DNA of 6,947 bases, taken from positions 1 through 6,947 of the forward strand of contig CAZJNX010000230.1 of the NCBI GenBank assembly GCA_964547415.1, read 5' to 3'. Source of the DNA: CAZJNX01 sp964547415 (GTDB lineage: Bacteria > Pseudomonadota > Alphaproteobacteria > Rhizobiales > Amorphaceae). Position 1 is the first letter of the stretch; each line of letters starts with the position of its first letter. This document shows positions 1 through 6,283 of this stretch, piece by piece. The notes beneath the pieces are model-generated. The model saw only the letters and a list, made by a program, of their open reading frames with translations, had not been told where the DNA came from and made no database searches. Made by a program: the position numbers and the translations under genes.

Positions 1-3000
1 GGCGCATGCAGCCCGCGTTGATCGGGATCGGCGCGTCCACGAGGAGGCGGAAGCAGTAAAGGACCGCCGCCCGCGTCACCGGCTCGGGGGCGTTGAAGTT
101 GCTCCCCTGCTGGAGGCTCGTGCCCGTGAAGTCGACCTCAGCCTGCCGGCGCTCCCGGTCGACGCGGATCGCCACCTTGATGGTGGCACCCTGGTCCGTC
201 GTCACCTCGAAGGCCGAATCGTGCAGCGCCTCGATGGCGCGGCGCACGCTCTCCTCCGCGTTGTCCTGGACGTGGGCCATGTAGGCGGACACGACGTCGA
301 GGCCGAACGCGCCCACCATCTTGCGCAGCTCGGCGACGCCCTTGTTGTTGGCGGCGATCTGGGCCTTGAGGTCCGCGACGTTGTGGTCCGGGCTGCGCGC
401 CGGGTACGGGTGGCCGAGGAGCTTCCTGCGCAACGCCTCCTCCTGGAAGACGCCCTCGTCCACCAGCTTGAAGTTGTCGAAGAGGACGCCCTCCTCGTCC
501 ACCGTCGTCGCGAGCGGGGTCATGGAGCCGGGCGCCGTGCCACCCACGTCGGCGTGGTGGCCGCGGCTCGCCACGTAGAACAGGATTTCCTTGCCCGCCG
601 CGTCGAACACCGGCGTCACCACCGTGATGTCGGGCAGGTGCGTGCCGCCGTTGTAGGGGGCGTTGATGGCGTAGACGTCGCCGTCCTTCATGCGGCCGGC
701 GTTCTCCTTCACGATCGTCTCCACCGACCGGTCCATGGAGCCGAGGTGGACCGGGATGTGGGGCGCGTTGGCGACGAGCGCGCCGGTGTGGTCGAACACC
801 GCGCAGGAAAAGTCGAGCCGCTCCTTGATGTTGACCGACGAGGCCGTGTTCTGGAGCGTGATGCCCATCTGCTCGGCGATGGACATGAACAGGTTGTTGA
901 AGACCTCCAGCATGACCGGGTCGGCCCTGGTGCCGACGGCGACGCGGGCGGGCAGCGCCTCAACGCGGGACAGGCGCACGTGGTCCTTCGCCGTCACCTC
1001 GGCGCGCCAGCCGGGCTCCACCACGATCGTCTGGTGGTCCTCGACGACGAGGGCCGGCCCGTCGAGCACCTGGCCCGGGCCCATGGCCGCCCGGCGGACG
1101 ACGGGGGACAGGTGCCACTCGCCGCCCGAGAAGAAGCGGGTCGTCCGCTCGGCGGCGGGGGCGCCGGCGTCGTGGTCGACCGGGTGGTCGGGCTCGGAAA
1201 GGTCGTGGCCGCCGCCGATGCTCTCCACCTCGATCGCCTCCATCACGATGCCCCGGTCGGCGAAGACGAAGCCGAACTGCTGGCGGTGGGCGGCCTCGAA
1301 GGCGGCGCGCATGTCCTCGGGCGAGCCGAGGGGGACGGACAGGGTCGTGTCCGTCCCGTCGTAGCGCAGCTGGCCGTGGGCGACGGTGGCGACGTCCTCC
1401 GCCGGCACGTCCTGGCCCGTCACCTCCGCCTCGGTCTCGGCGGCGAGGGCGGCCCTGAGGCGGCCGACATCGTCCATCACCGCCCCGTCGAGGGGGCGGA
1501 CGACGGCCTGGGCGCGGCTCGCGCGGATGTCGGCAAGGCCCATGCCGTAGGCGGACAGGAGGCCGGAGAACGGGTGGATCAGGACCTCGGTCATGCCGAG
1601 GGCGTCGGCCACCTTGCAGGCGTGCTGGCCCGCCGCGCCGCCGAACGAGTTGAGGACGTAGGACGAGACGTCGTAGCCGCGCTCCACCGAGATCTTCTTG
1701 ATGGCGTTCGCCATGTTGTCGACGGCGATGGTGAGGAAGCCCTCGGCGACGTCCGCGGCCGTGCGCCCGTCGGCGAGGTCGCCGGCCTCCGCCTCGAAGG
1801 CCGCGCGCACGCCGTCCGCGTCGAGGGGCTCGTCCTGGTTCGGGCCGAAGATGGCGGGAAAGAGGTCCGGCAGGAGCTTGCCGAGCATCACGTTGGCGTC
1901 GGTGACGGTGAGCGGGCCGCCGCGCCGGTAGCATTTCGGCCCCGGGTCCGCCCCGGCCGAATCCGGGCCGACGCGAAATCGCTCCTTGTCGAAGTGGAGG
2001 ATGGAGCCGCCGCCCGCCGCCACCGTGTGGACCCGCATCATGGGCGCGCGCAGGCGCACGCCCGCCACCTCCGTCTCGAACGCGCGCTCGTACTCGCCGT
2101 CGAAGTGGGACACGTCCGTGGACGTGCCGCCCATGTCGAAGCCGATCATGCGGGAAAAGCCCGCGATCCGCGCCGTCTCGATGGCGCCGACGACGCCGCC
2201 CGCAGGGCCCGACAGGATCGCGTCCTTGCCCTGGAACAGCTGCGCGGCCGTGAGCCCGCCGTTCGACATCATGAACATGAGGTTGACCGCCGAGGCCTTC
2301 TCCTCGGTCGTCTCGCCCGCGTCGGCGAAGGCGCCGGCCACCCGGTCCACGTAGCGGCGCAGGATGGGCGACAGGTAGGCGTCCACCACCGTGGTGTCGC
2401 CGCGGGGCACGAACTTGATGAGCGGGGAGACCTCGTGGCTCACCGACACCTGGGGGAAGCCCATCTCGCGGGCGAGGCGGGCGGCGGCGGCCTCGTGGTC
2501 CGGGTAGGCGTAGGCGTGCATGAAGGCGATGGCGACGGAGCCGATCCCCGCCTCCCGCGCCGCCTCGAGGGCGGTGCGGACCGCCTCGGGGTCGAGCGGC
2601 GTCTCCACCGTGCCGTCGGCGAGCACCCGCTCGGGAACCTCGGCGACGCGGGTGTAGAGCATCTCCGGCTTCACGATCTTCCGGGCGAAGATGTGGGGGC
2701 GGGCCTGGTGGCCGATCCGGAGTGCGTCGCGGAAGCCCTTTGTGACGAGAAGGAGCGTCGGGTCGCCCTTGCGCTCGAGCAGCGCGTTGGTGGCGACGGT
2801 GGTGCCCATCTTGATGGAGCCGATCCGGTCCGCCGGGATCGGCGCGCCCGGCTCGAGGCCGAGGAAGAGGCGGATGCCGTGGAGGGCGGCGTCCTCGTAG
2901 GCCGGGTTCTCGGACAAGACCTTGCGGGTCGCGAGGCGGCCGTCGGGGGCTTTCGCGACCACGTCGGTGAAGGTGCCGCCCCGGTCGATCCAGAAGCTCC

Positions 3001-3034
3001 AGCGGTTGTCGCTCGCCCGGCCCGTCTCGCCCAT
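1..3034 (-). CDS. 5-oxoprolinase / hydantoinase, fused HyuA-HyuB (3' end outside window)
   Basis: Cytoplasmic ATP-dependent amidohydrolase. The fused family opens 5-oxo-L-proline to L-glutamate; relatives act on hydantoins. The frame is open without a stop for 1011 codons, and the protein runs off the window, whereas fused members are usually about 1200 residues. HyuA half (about 1-690): N-terminal phosphate-binding motif IDRGGTFTDV (16-25), KMGTTVATN (75-83), and actin-fold motif GFDMGGTSTDVS (298-309). HyuB half (from about 692): EVFNNLFMSIAEQMG (from 710), NAPYNGGTHLPD (791-802), SRGHHADVGG (H826, H827, D829) and DFTGTS (968-973). HyuA-then-HyuB order in one chain, with the start WSFWIDRGGTFTD, is typical of 5-oxoprolinase rather than separate hydantoinase subunits. 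Start chosen at ATG 3034, just before the conserved N-terminus, with GAGG four bases upstream. Family assignment is firm; the exact substrate is inference. Confidence 0.95.
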   Translation of the reverse strand, partial: MGETGRASDNRWSFWIDRGGTFTDVVAKAPDGRLATRKVLSENPAYEDAALHGIRLFLGLEPGAPIPADRIGSIKMGTTVATNALLERKGDPTLLLVTKGFRDALRIGHQARPHIFARKIVKPEMLYTRVAEVPERVLADGTVETPLDPEAVRTALEAAREAGIGSVAIAFMHAYAYPDHEAAAARLAREMGFPQVSVSHEVSPLIKFVPRGDTTVVDAYLSPILRRYVDRVAGAFADAGETTEEKASAVNLMFMMSNGGLTAAQLFQGKDAILSGPAGGVVGAIETARIAGFSRMIGFDMGGTSTDVSHFDGEYERAFETEVAGVRLRAPMMRVHTVAAGGGSILHFDKERFRVGPDSAGADPGPKCYRRGGPLTVTDANVMLGKLLPDLFPAIFGPNQDEPLDADGVRAAFEAEAGDLADGRTAADVAEGFLTIAVDNMANAIKKISVERGYDVSSYVLNSFGGAAGQHACKVADALGMTEVLIHPFSGLLSAYGMGLADIRASRAQAVVRPLDGAVMDDVGRLRAALAAETEAEVTGQDVPAEDVATVAHGQLRYDGTDTTLSVPLGSPEDMRAAFEAAHRQQFGFVFADRGIVMEAIEVESIGGGHDLSEPDHPVDHDAGAPAAERTTRFFSGGEWHLSPVVRRAAMGPGQVLDGPALVVEDHQTIVVEPGWRAEVTAKDHVRLSRVEALPARVAVGTRADPVMLEVFNNLFMSIAEQMGITLQNTASSVNIKERLDFSCAVFDHTGALVANAPHIPVHLGSMDRSVETIVKENAGRMKDGDVYAINAPYNGGTHLPDITVVTPVFDAAGKEILFYVASRGHHADVGGTAPGSMTPLATTVDEEGVLFDNFKLVDEGVFQEEALRRKLLGHPYPARSPDHNVADLKAQIAANNKGVAELRKMVGAFGLDVVSAYMAHVQDNAEESVRRAIEALHDSAFEVTTDQGATIKVAIRVDRERRQAEVDFTGTSLQQGSNFNAPEPVTRAAVLYCFRLLVDAPIPINAGCMR

Positions 3035-3059
3035 GGTGCCTCGCTCGGGTATGCCGCGT

Positions 3060-3087
3060 GCGCCCGCTCGCGGTGGCGAGCGGGCGC
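3060..3087 (-). other. Perfect leader hairpin before the oxoprolinase gene
   Basis: CGCCCGCTCGC (3061-3071) and GCGAGCGGGCG (3076-3086) are exact inverted copies separated by GGTG; the flanking bases 3060 and 3087 also pair, giving a 12-bp stem. It lies 25 bases upstream of the ATG and about 100 bases after the stop of the preceding DUF992 gene. No T-run follows on either strand, so it is not a standard intrinsic terminator. It could stabilise the 5' end of the oxoprolinase mRNA, act as an attenuator, or mark the end of the upstream transcript. Confidence 0.5.
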
Positions 3088-3091
3088 GCGG

Positions 3092-3120
3092 AGTTGATGG
3101 CCCCCGGCGGGAAAATGCAA
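3092..3120 (-). promoter_or_regulatory. Candidate promoter for the oxoprolinase gene
   Basis: On the minus strand TTGCAT (3120-3115) is followed after exactly 17 bases by TCAACT (3097-3092). Each box matches the sigma-70 consensus at only about half its positions, but the spacing is ideal and this is the most AT-rich patch in the 155-bp gap. Transcription would begin near 3085. This is a weak call by eye. Confidence 0.25.
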
Positions 3121-3189
3121 GGCCGGCGCCATCCGCGACCCGCCGACTGGTGAATGCGGCGGACCTGCCGGCCGGCGACGGCCCGGGCG

Positions 3190-3693
3190 TCAGCGCTTGT
3201 AGACGCCGGCGGGCGGGGCGGGCGGCGGGCTGATGAGGCGCATCCCTGCGATGCCGGCGGCCACGTTGGCGCCCACCTGGCCCTGCACGCTGATGGGCTG
3301 CAGGACGATGGACCGGTCGAACCCGCCGATGAGGACGTTGCCGCCCACGCCGACGCCCGGCGTCGCCTCGGCCGTCACGCCGAAATAGCGGCCCTCGAGG
3401 AAGCCCGGCGTGAGCTGGTTGGTGGCGGCGAGCACGAGCCAGGCGAGGGCGGTGCCCCCGGTGGCGCCGATGTCCACCCCGATCTTGGTGATCGACCCGT
3501 CGTAGATCTCACGCGGGGCGTTGCCGGCCGGGCGGTATGTGCAGGCGAGCAGCTTGCGCGAGCCGACGATGAAGCCCGCCCCGCCCTCGATGTTGCAGGT
3601 GAGAATGCCGAGGCGGAAGGTGAAGGCGGCGTTGGCCGCGGGCGCGCCGAGACCGACGAGGAGAAGGGCGACGAGGAGAAGGCGGATGCGCAT
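3190..3693 (-). CDS. DUF992 secreted protein, second of a tandem pair
   Basis: A 167-residue exported protein of the DUF992 family, whose biochemical function is unknown. Residues 1-22 form a Sec signal peptide (MRIR, hydrophobic stretch, ANA before A23). The mature part has the family signatures LGILTCNIEGGAGFIVGS (28-45), CTYRPAG (51-57), VDIGAT (73-78), EGRYFGVTAEAT (100-111), GGFDRSI (123-129) and AAGIAGM (145-151). Cysteines C33 and C51 are the only two and could form a disulphide in the periplasm. A proline-rich tail (PPPAPPAG, from 156) ends in VYKR and is absent from the neighbour. ATG 3693 was chosen because it begins the signal peptide and has GGGAG eight bases upstream; the same frame is open much further upstream but there it only shadows the other DUF992 gene. 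The 188-bp gap before it (3694-3881) holds one 15-nt inverted repeat, listed separately, and otherwise only GC-rich sequence. Confidence 0.92.
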   Translation of the reverse strand: MRIRLLLVALLLVGLGAPAANAAFTFRLGILTCNIEGGAGFIVGSRKLLACTYRPAGNAPREIYDGSITKIGVDIGATGGTALAWLVLAATNQLTPGFLEGRYFGVTAEATPGVGVGGNVLIGGFDRSIVLQPISVQGQVGANVAAGIAGMRLISPPPAPPAGVYKR

Positions 3694-3734
3694 GGGAATG
3701 GCTCCCGGCTGGATGGGGTCCTGCGGGCCGCGCC

Positions 3735-3749
3735 GCCGGCGGACGCCGG
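3735..3749 (-). repeat. 15-nt self-complementary leader element, copy 1
   Basis: Plus-strand GCCGGCGGACGCCGG; its inner 14 bases fold as CCGGC-GGAC-GCCGG. It lies 41 bases upstream of the DUF992 start at 3693. An identical 15-mer occurs at 6156-6170 upstream of another secreted-protein gene. Biased CG-rich composition makes chance recurrence possible. Confidence 0.35.
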
Positions 3750-3881
3750 TGCGGGGACCCTTGGCGTCGGGACGGCCGCTCCGCGGCATCCCGTGGGCAC
3801 TGTTCGAGAACCGCCCCGCCGGGGGATCGGTTGCGGCCGCCCACGACGGCGGGGGCCGCCGCCCGCGTCTGCCGGCCGCGG

Positions 3882-4358
3882 CTACCGGACGGCGCGGAGC
3901 GTCATGCCGGCGATGCCGGCGGCGATGTCGACCCCGGTCTGGGCCTGGGCGCTCAGCGGGTTCAGCATGATGGAGCGGTCGAAGCCGCCGACCATGGCGT
4001 TCGCGCCGACGCCCACGCCCGCCGTCGCCTCCGCGCCGACGCCCACGTAGGTCCCCTCGAGCGCGCCGGGGGCGAGCTGGCTGGTGGGGGCGAGCACGCC
4101 CCATACGATCTCGCTCGCCGACGTGGCGCCGATGTCGATGCCGAAGCGGTTGATGGTGCCGGTGTAGCGCTCCGGCGCGCCGCCGCCCGCGGGGCGATAG
4201 GTGCAGCCGAGCTCCTTCGAGGAGCCGAAGATGAAGCCCGCCCCGCCGGCCACGAGGCATTCGAGGACGCCGATCCGCACGCGCTCCTGGGCGGAGGCGG
4301 CACCGGTGAGGCCGACGGCCACGGCGACGGCGAGGCTTGCGAGCATCGTCTTGATCAT
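3882..4358 (-). CDS. DUF992 secreted protein, first of a tandem pair
   Basis: A 158-residue exported DUF992 protein of unknown function. The signal peptide is residues 1-23 (MIKT, alanine/valine-rich core, ASA before Q24). The mature part carries RIGVLECLVAGGAGFIFGSS (28-47), CTYRPAGGGAPERYTG (from 52), IDIGAT, WGVLAPTSQLAPGALEGTY, GGFDRSI and AAGIAGM, a textbook DUF992 pattern of near full length. C34 and C52 are 18 residues apart, as in the downstream paralogue. By hand alignment the two mature proteins are roughly 60 % identical. The start is ATG 4358, with GGAG seven bases upstream; a GTG at 4373 in the same frame would add five residues but has no comparable ribosome site. It begins 46 bases after the aminotransferase stop, so co-transcription with it is plausible. 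Confidence 0.93.
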   Translation of the reverse strand: MIKTMLASLAVAVAVGLTGAASAQERVRIGVLECLVAGGAGFIFGSSKELGCTYRPAGGGAPERYTGTINRFGIDIGATSASEIVWGVLAPTSQLAPGALEGTYVGVGAEATAGVGVGANAMVGGFDRSIMLNPLSAQAQTGVDIAAGIAGMTLRAVR

Positions 4359-4404
4359 CGGGTGTCTCCGCACGGGCCGGACCGCCGAGGCGGCGGGGCC
4401 GGCT

Positions 4405-5607
4405 TCAGGACAGCTGGCCGCAGAAGCGCTGGATGCGGGTGCACGCCTCCTCCAGCGCAGCGGTGGAGGTGGCGTAGGAGATCCGGAAGTGGGGGGCGAG
4501 GCCGAAGGCGGACCCGTGGACGACCGCCACCCCTTCCGCGTCGAGGAGTTCCTTCACGAAGTCCTCGTCGGTCTCGATCCGCTTGCCGGACGGGGCGGTG
4601 CGCCCGATCGTCCCCGCGCAGGACGGGAAGACGTAGAAGGCGCCCTCCGGCGTCGGACAGGAGATCCCGTTCGCCTGGTTGAGCATGGAGACGACGAGAT
4701 CCCGCCGCTCGCGGAAGACGCGGTTGTTCTCGTCGATGAAGTCCTGCGGGCCCGACAGCGCCTCGACCGCCGCCCACTGGGAGATGGAGCAGGGGTTCGA
4801 GGTGGACTGGGACTGGATCTTCGCCATCGCCTTGACGAGCGGCTGCGGCCCGGCGGCGTAGCCGATGCGCCAGCCGGTCATGCAGTAGGCCTTCGACACG
4901 CCGTTCATCGTCAGCGTGCGGTCCTTCAGGGCCGGCTCCACCTCGGCGACCGTGTGGAACACGAAGTCGTCGTAGACGAGGTGCTCGTACATGTCGTCCG
5001 TCAGCACCCACACGTTCTCGTGGCGCACGAGCACGTCGGTGAGCGCCTTCAGCTCCGCCCGCGTGCAGGCCGCGCCCGAGGGGTTCGACGGCGAGTTGAG
5101 GATGATCCACTTGGTCCGCGGGGTGATCGCGGCCTCGAGGGCCTCCGGGCGCAGCTTGTAGCCGTCCTCGAGACGGGCCTCGACCGTCACCGGCTCGCCG
5201 CCCGCGAGCAGCACCATGTCCGGATAGCTCACCCAGTAGGGGGCGGGCACGATCACCTCGTCCCCGGGGTTCAGGGTCGCCATCAGGGCGTTGTAGATGA
5301 CCTGCTTGCCGCCCGAGCCGACCGTCACCTCCCCGGGCTCGTAGGCGAGGTCGTTCTCGCGGGCGAACTTGTCGCAGATCGCCTGCTTCAGCTCCGGGAT
5401 GCCGTCGACCGCGGTGTACTTGGTGCGCCCCTCGCGGATGGCGCGGATGCCCGCTTCCTTGATGTTCTCGGGCGTGTCGAAGTCGGGCTCGCCGGCGCCG
5501 AGCCCGATCACGTCGCGGCCCGCGCGCTTGAGCTCCGCGGCCATGTTGGTGACCGCGATGGTGGCGGAGGGCTTCACGCGGGCGAGGCTGTCGGACAGGA
5601 AGGACAT
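4405..5607 (-). CDS. aatA: Aspartate aminotransferase, class Ib (possibly also prephenate aminotransferase)
   Basis: Cytoplasmic PLP enzyme of fold type I that moves the amino group between aspartate and 2-oxoglutarate, giving oxaloacetate and glutamate. It is 400 residues, the usual class Ib length. Visible sites: GLGAGEPDFDTP (35-46), TKYTAVDGIPELK (62-74), the phosphate-binding SGGKQ (98-102), NSPSNPSGA with N175, DDMYEHL with D204 and Y207, the PLP-binding lysine K239 in NGVSKAYCMTGWRIGY, R247 for the cofactor phosphate, and R375 in HFRISYAT for the substrate carboxylate. No key residue is missing. ATG 5607 was chosen because MSFLSDSLARVKPSAT is the normal family N-terminus and GAGAG lies seven bases upstream; the frame stays open to 5766 but that extension is low-complexity and unlike the family. 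Several class Ib enzymes of alphaproteobacteria also transaminate prephenate to arogenate; that second activity is inferred here from family knowledge. Confidence 0.95.
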   Translation of the reverse strand: MSFLSDSLARVKPSATIAVTNMAAELKRAGRDVIGLGAGEPDFDTPENIKEAGIRAIREGRTKYTAVDGIPELKQAICDKFARENDLAYEPGEVTVGSGGKQVIYNALMATLNPGDEVIVPAPYWVSYPDMVLLAGGEPVTVEARLEDGYKLRPEALEAAITPRTKWIILNSPSNPSGAACTRAELKALTDVLVRHENVWVLTDDMYEHLVYDDFVFHTVAEVEPALKDRTLTMNGVSKAYCMTGWRIGYAAGPQPLVKAMAKIQSQSTSNPCSISQWAAVEALSGPQDFIDENNRVFRERRDLVVSMLNQANGISCPTPEGAFYVFPSCAGTIGRTAPSGKRIETDEDFVKELLDAEGVAVVHGSAFGLAPHFRISYATSTAALEEACTRIQRFCGQLS

Positions 5608-5642
5608 CGAAACACTCTCGCGTCTCGGGGACGGCACCACGT

Positions 5643-5711
5643 CGTGCCGGCGCGGGAACCTCTCGCCGTCCCTGCCGGCACGTCCGTCATTCCTAGCCGA
5701 GATCGTGCCGG
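5643..5711 (-). repeat. Three CGTGCCGG copies in the aminotransferase upstream region
   Basis: CGTGCCGGC at 5643-5651 is exactly inverted as GCCGGCACG at 5674-5682 (22-base spacer), and CGTGCCGG recurs in the first orientation at 5704-5711. All three lie between 36 and 104 bases upstream of the aminotransferase ATG, where operators would be expected. The 9-bp stem could also form a leader hairpin. No regulator is recognised. Confidence 0.35.
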
Positions 5712-5713
5712 AT

Positions 5714-5731
5714 TGACACGGGAACGTGTCA
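5714..5731 (-). promoter_or_regulatory. Perfect dyad TGACACG-N4-CGTGTCA upstream of the aminotransferase
   Basis: TGACACG (5714-5720) and CGTGTCA (5725-5731) are exact inverted copies around GGAA. The element is 107 bases upstream of the aminotransferase ATG and 55 bases past the stop of the upstream secreted-protein gene. It is less GC-rich than its surroundings, and its 18-bp size suits a dimeric regulator site. No T-run follows, so an intrinsic terminator is less likely, though a short transcript-end hairpin cannot be excluded. The binding factor is unknown. Confidence 0.4.
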
Positions 5732-5785
5732 GGCACCCCTGCCGTCCGGCCATGCGCGCCGGGCATGGCCGCCGGGGATCGAGCC

Positions 5786-6124
5786 TCAGAAGGGGATGCC
5801 GGGGCCGATGGTGCCGTGCCAGGCGTCGAGCCACGGCAGCGTCCGCTGGTAGGTGTAGCGGTTGACCAGAACCTCGTTGTTCGGCAGCCGCACCTGGCCC
5901 TCGTTGATGGTCGGCGTCGTCGGCAGGCCGTTGTTCGTTAGCATGTAGACGCCCGGGAGCTGCCGGCCGTAGGCGCCGTAGTTGCCGGTGCCGCCCGGGC
6001 CCGACGGGGTGACCGTGATCTCGGGCACCTGCCGGTCCTGGGCCGAGGCCGGGGCCGCCGCGAGCGCGGGGGCGAGGAGCGCCGCGACAGCGGCGGCGCG
6101 GATCATCGTCGGGGTCGTCTTCAT
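5786..6124 (-). CDS. Small Sec-exported protein of unknown function
   Basis: A 112-residue protein that I do not recognise. Residues 1-28 are a clear Sec signal peptide: MKTTPTMIRAAAVAALL, an alanine-rich core, then ASA before Q29. The mature part is only about 84 residues, has no cysteine, and divides into a glycine/proline section (PSGPGGTGNYGAYGRQLPGVY, about 40-60), an asparagine/threonine section (LTNNGLPTTPTINEG) and an aromatic end (NRYTYQRTLPWLDAWHG, from 88) closing with GIPF. There is no lipobox or second membrane segment, so a soluble periplasmic or secreted product is likely. ATG 6124 was chosen because it opens the signal peptide and has a strong GGGGAGGGGAG ribosome site ending five bases upstream; the frame stays open to 6268 but that stretch has no coding character. 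It stands alone between hrcA and the aminotransferase, with 159 and 178 bases either side. Confidence 0.8.
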   Translation of the reverse strand: MKTTPTMIRAAAVAALLAPALAAAPASAQDRQVPEITVTPSGPGGTGNYGAYGRQLPGVYMLTNNGLPTTPTINEGQVRLPNNEVLVNRYTYQRTLPWLDAWHGTIGPGIPF

Positions 6125-6155
6125 GGCGGCTCCCCTCCCCGGGAGTCGTCTGATG

Positions 6156-6170
6156 GCCGGCGGACGCCGG
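6156..6170 (-). repeat. 15-nt self-complementary leader element, copy 2
   Basis: Identical to 3735-3749: plus-strand GCCGGCGGACGCCGG, folding as CCGGC-GGAC-GCCGG. It lies 31 bases upstream of the small secreted-protein start at 6124, close to the 41 bases seen at the other copy. Confidence 0.35.
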
Positions 6171-6182
6171 AGGATGGCGGGA

Positions 6183-6200
6183 GGGCCGCGCGTGCGGCCC
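6183..6200 (-). other. 7-bp perfect hairpin between hrcA and the small secreted-protein gene
   Basis: GGGCCGC (6183-6189) and GCGGCCC (6194-6200) are exact inverted copies around GCGT. It is 83 bases after the hrcA stop and 58 bases before the next ATG. Downstream on the minus strand the sequence is CTCCC, with no T-run, so it may be a transcript-end stabiliser, a factor-dependent stop or a leader structure. Confidence 0.35.
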
Positions 6201-6283
6201 CGTTTGCGACAGTACACCGCTCCGAAACGCTTGAACAGGGCGAGGGTTGCCCGTGGCTTTGCGGCCACAGCGTGCCGCCCGGA

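Noticed and set aside
221..3097. A 958-codon open frame on the plus strand opposite the oxoprolinase gene.
   Set aside because: It is in exact codon register with the oxoprolinase and is the reverse of a well-conserved protein. Its product is rich in His, Val, Arg and Gly with no recognisable motif; it is a mirror frame of GC-rich codon usage.
3694..4260. N-terminal extension of the second DUF992 gene up to 4260 in the same frame.
   Set aside because: That frame overlaps the neighbouring DUF992 gene, is arginine/histidine-rich shadow sequence, and would bury a perfect signal peptide inside the protein.
4376..4403. Stem-loop after the aminotransferase stop as an intrinsic terminator.
   Set aside because: The inner 5-bp stem has a two-base loop, the outer arms are separated by a lopsided bulge, and no T-run follows.
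5611..5625. ACACTCTCG near the aatA start as half of a CIRCE operator.
   Set aside because: CIRCE needs TTAGCACTC, nine bases, GAGTGCTAA; neither arm is present here or elsewhere in the window.
5688..5728. Possible aatA promoter with TAGGAA as -10 and TGTCAA 17 bases upstream on the minus strand.
   Set aside because: The upstream hexamer matches the -35 consensus at only two positions. It is too weak to list as a feature, although the location would be sensible.
5713..5735. TTGACA on the plus strand as a -35 box.
   Set aside because: No -10 box follows at 16-18 bases, there is no plus-strand gene, and the hexamer overlaps the inverted repeat that better explains it.
4201..5865. A 554-codon plus-strand open frame opposite the aminotransferase.
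   Set aside because: Same mirror-frame effect. The minus-strand protein has every catalytic motif of an aminotransferase; the plus-strand product has none.
6205..6240. TTCAAG/TACTGT as a promoter for the small secreted-protein gene (minus strand).
   Set aside because: Spacing is about 15 bases and both hexamers are poor matches; no better pair is visible.
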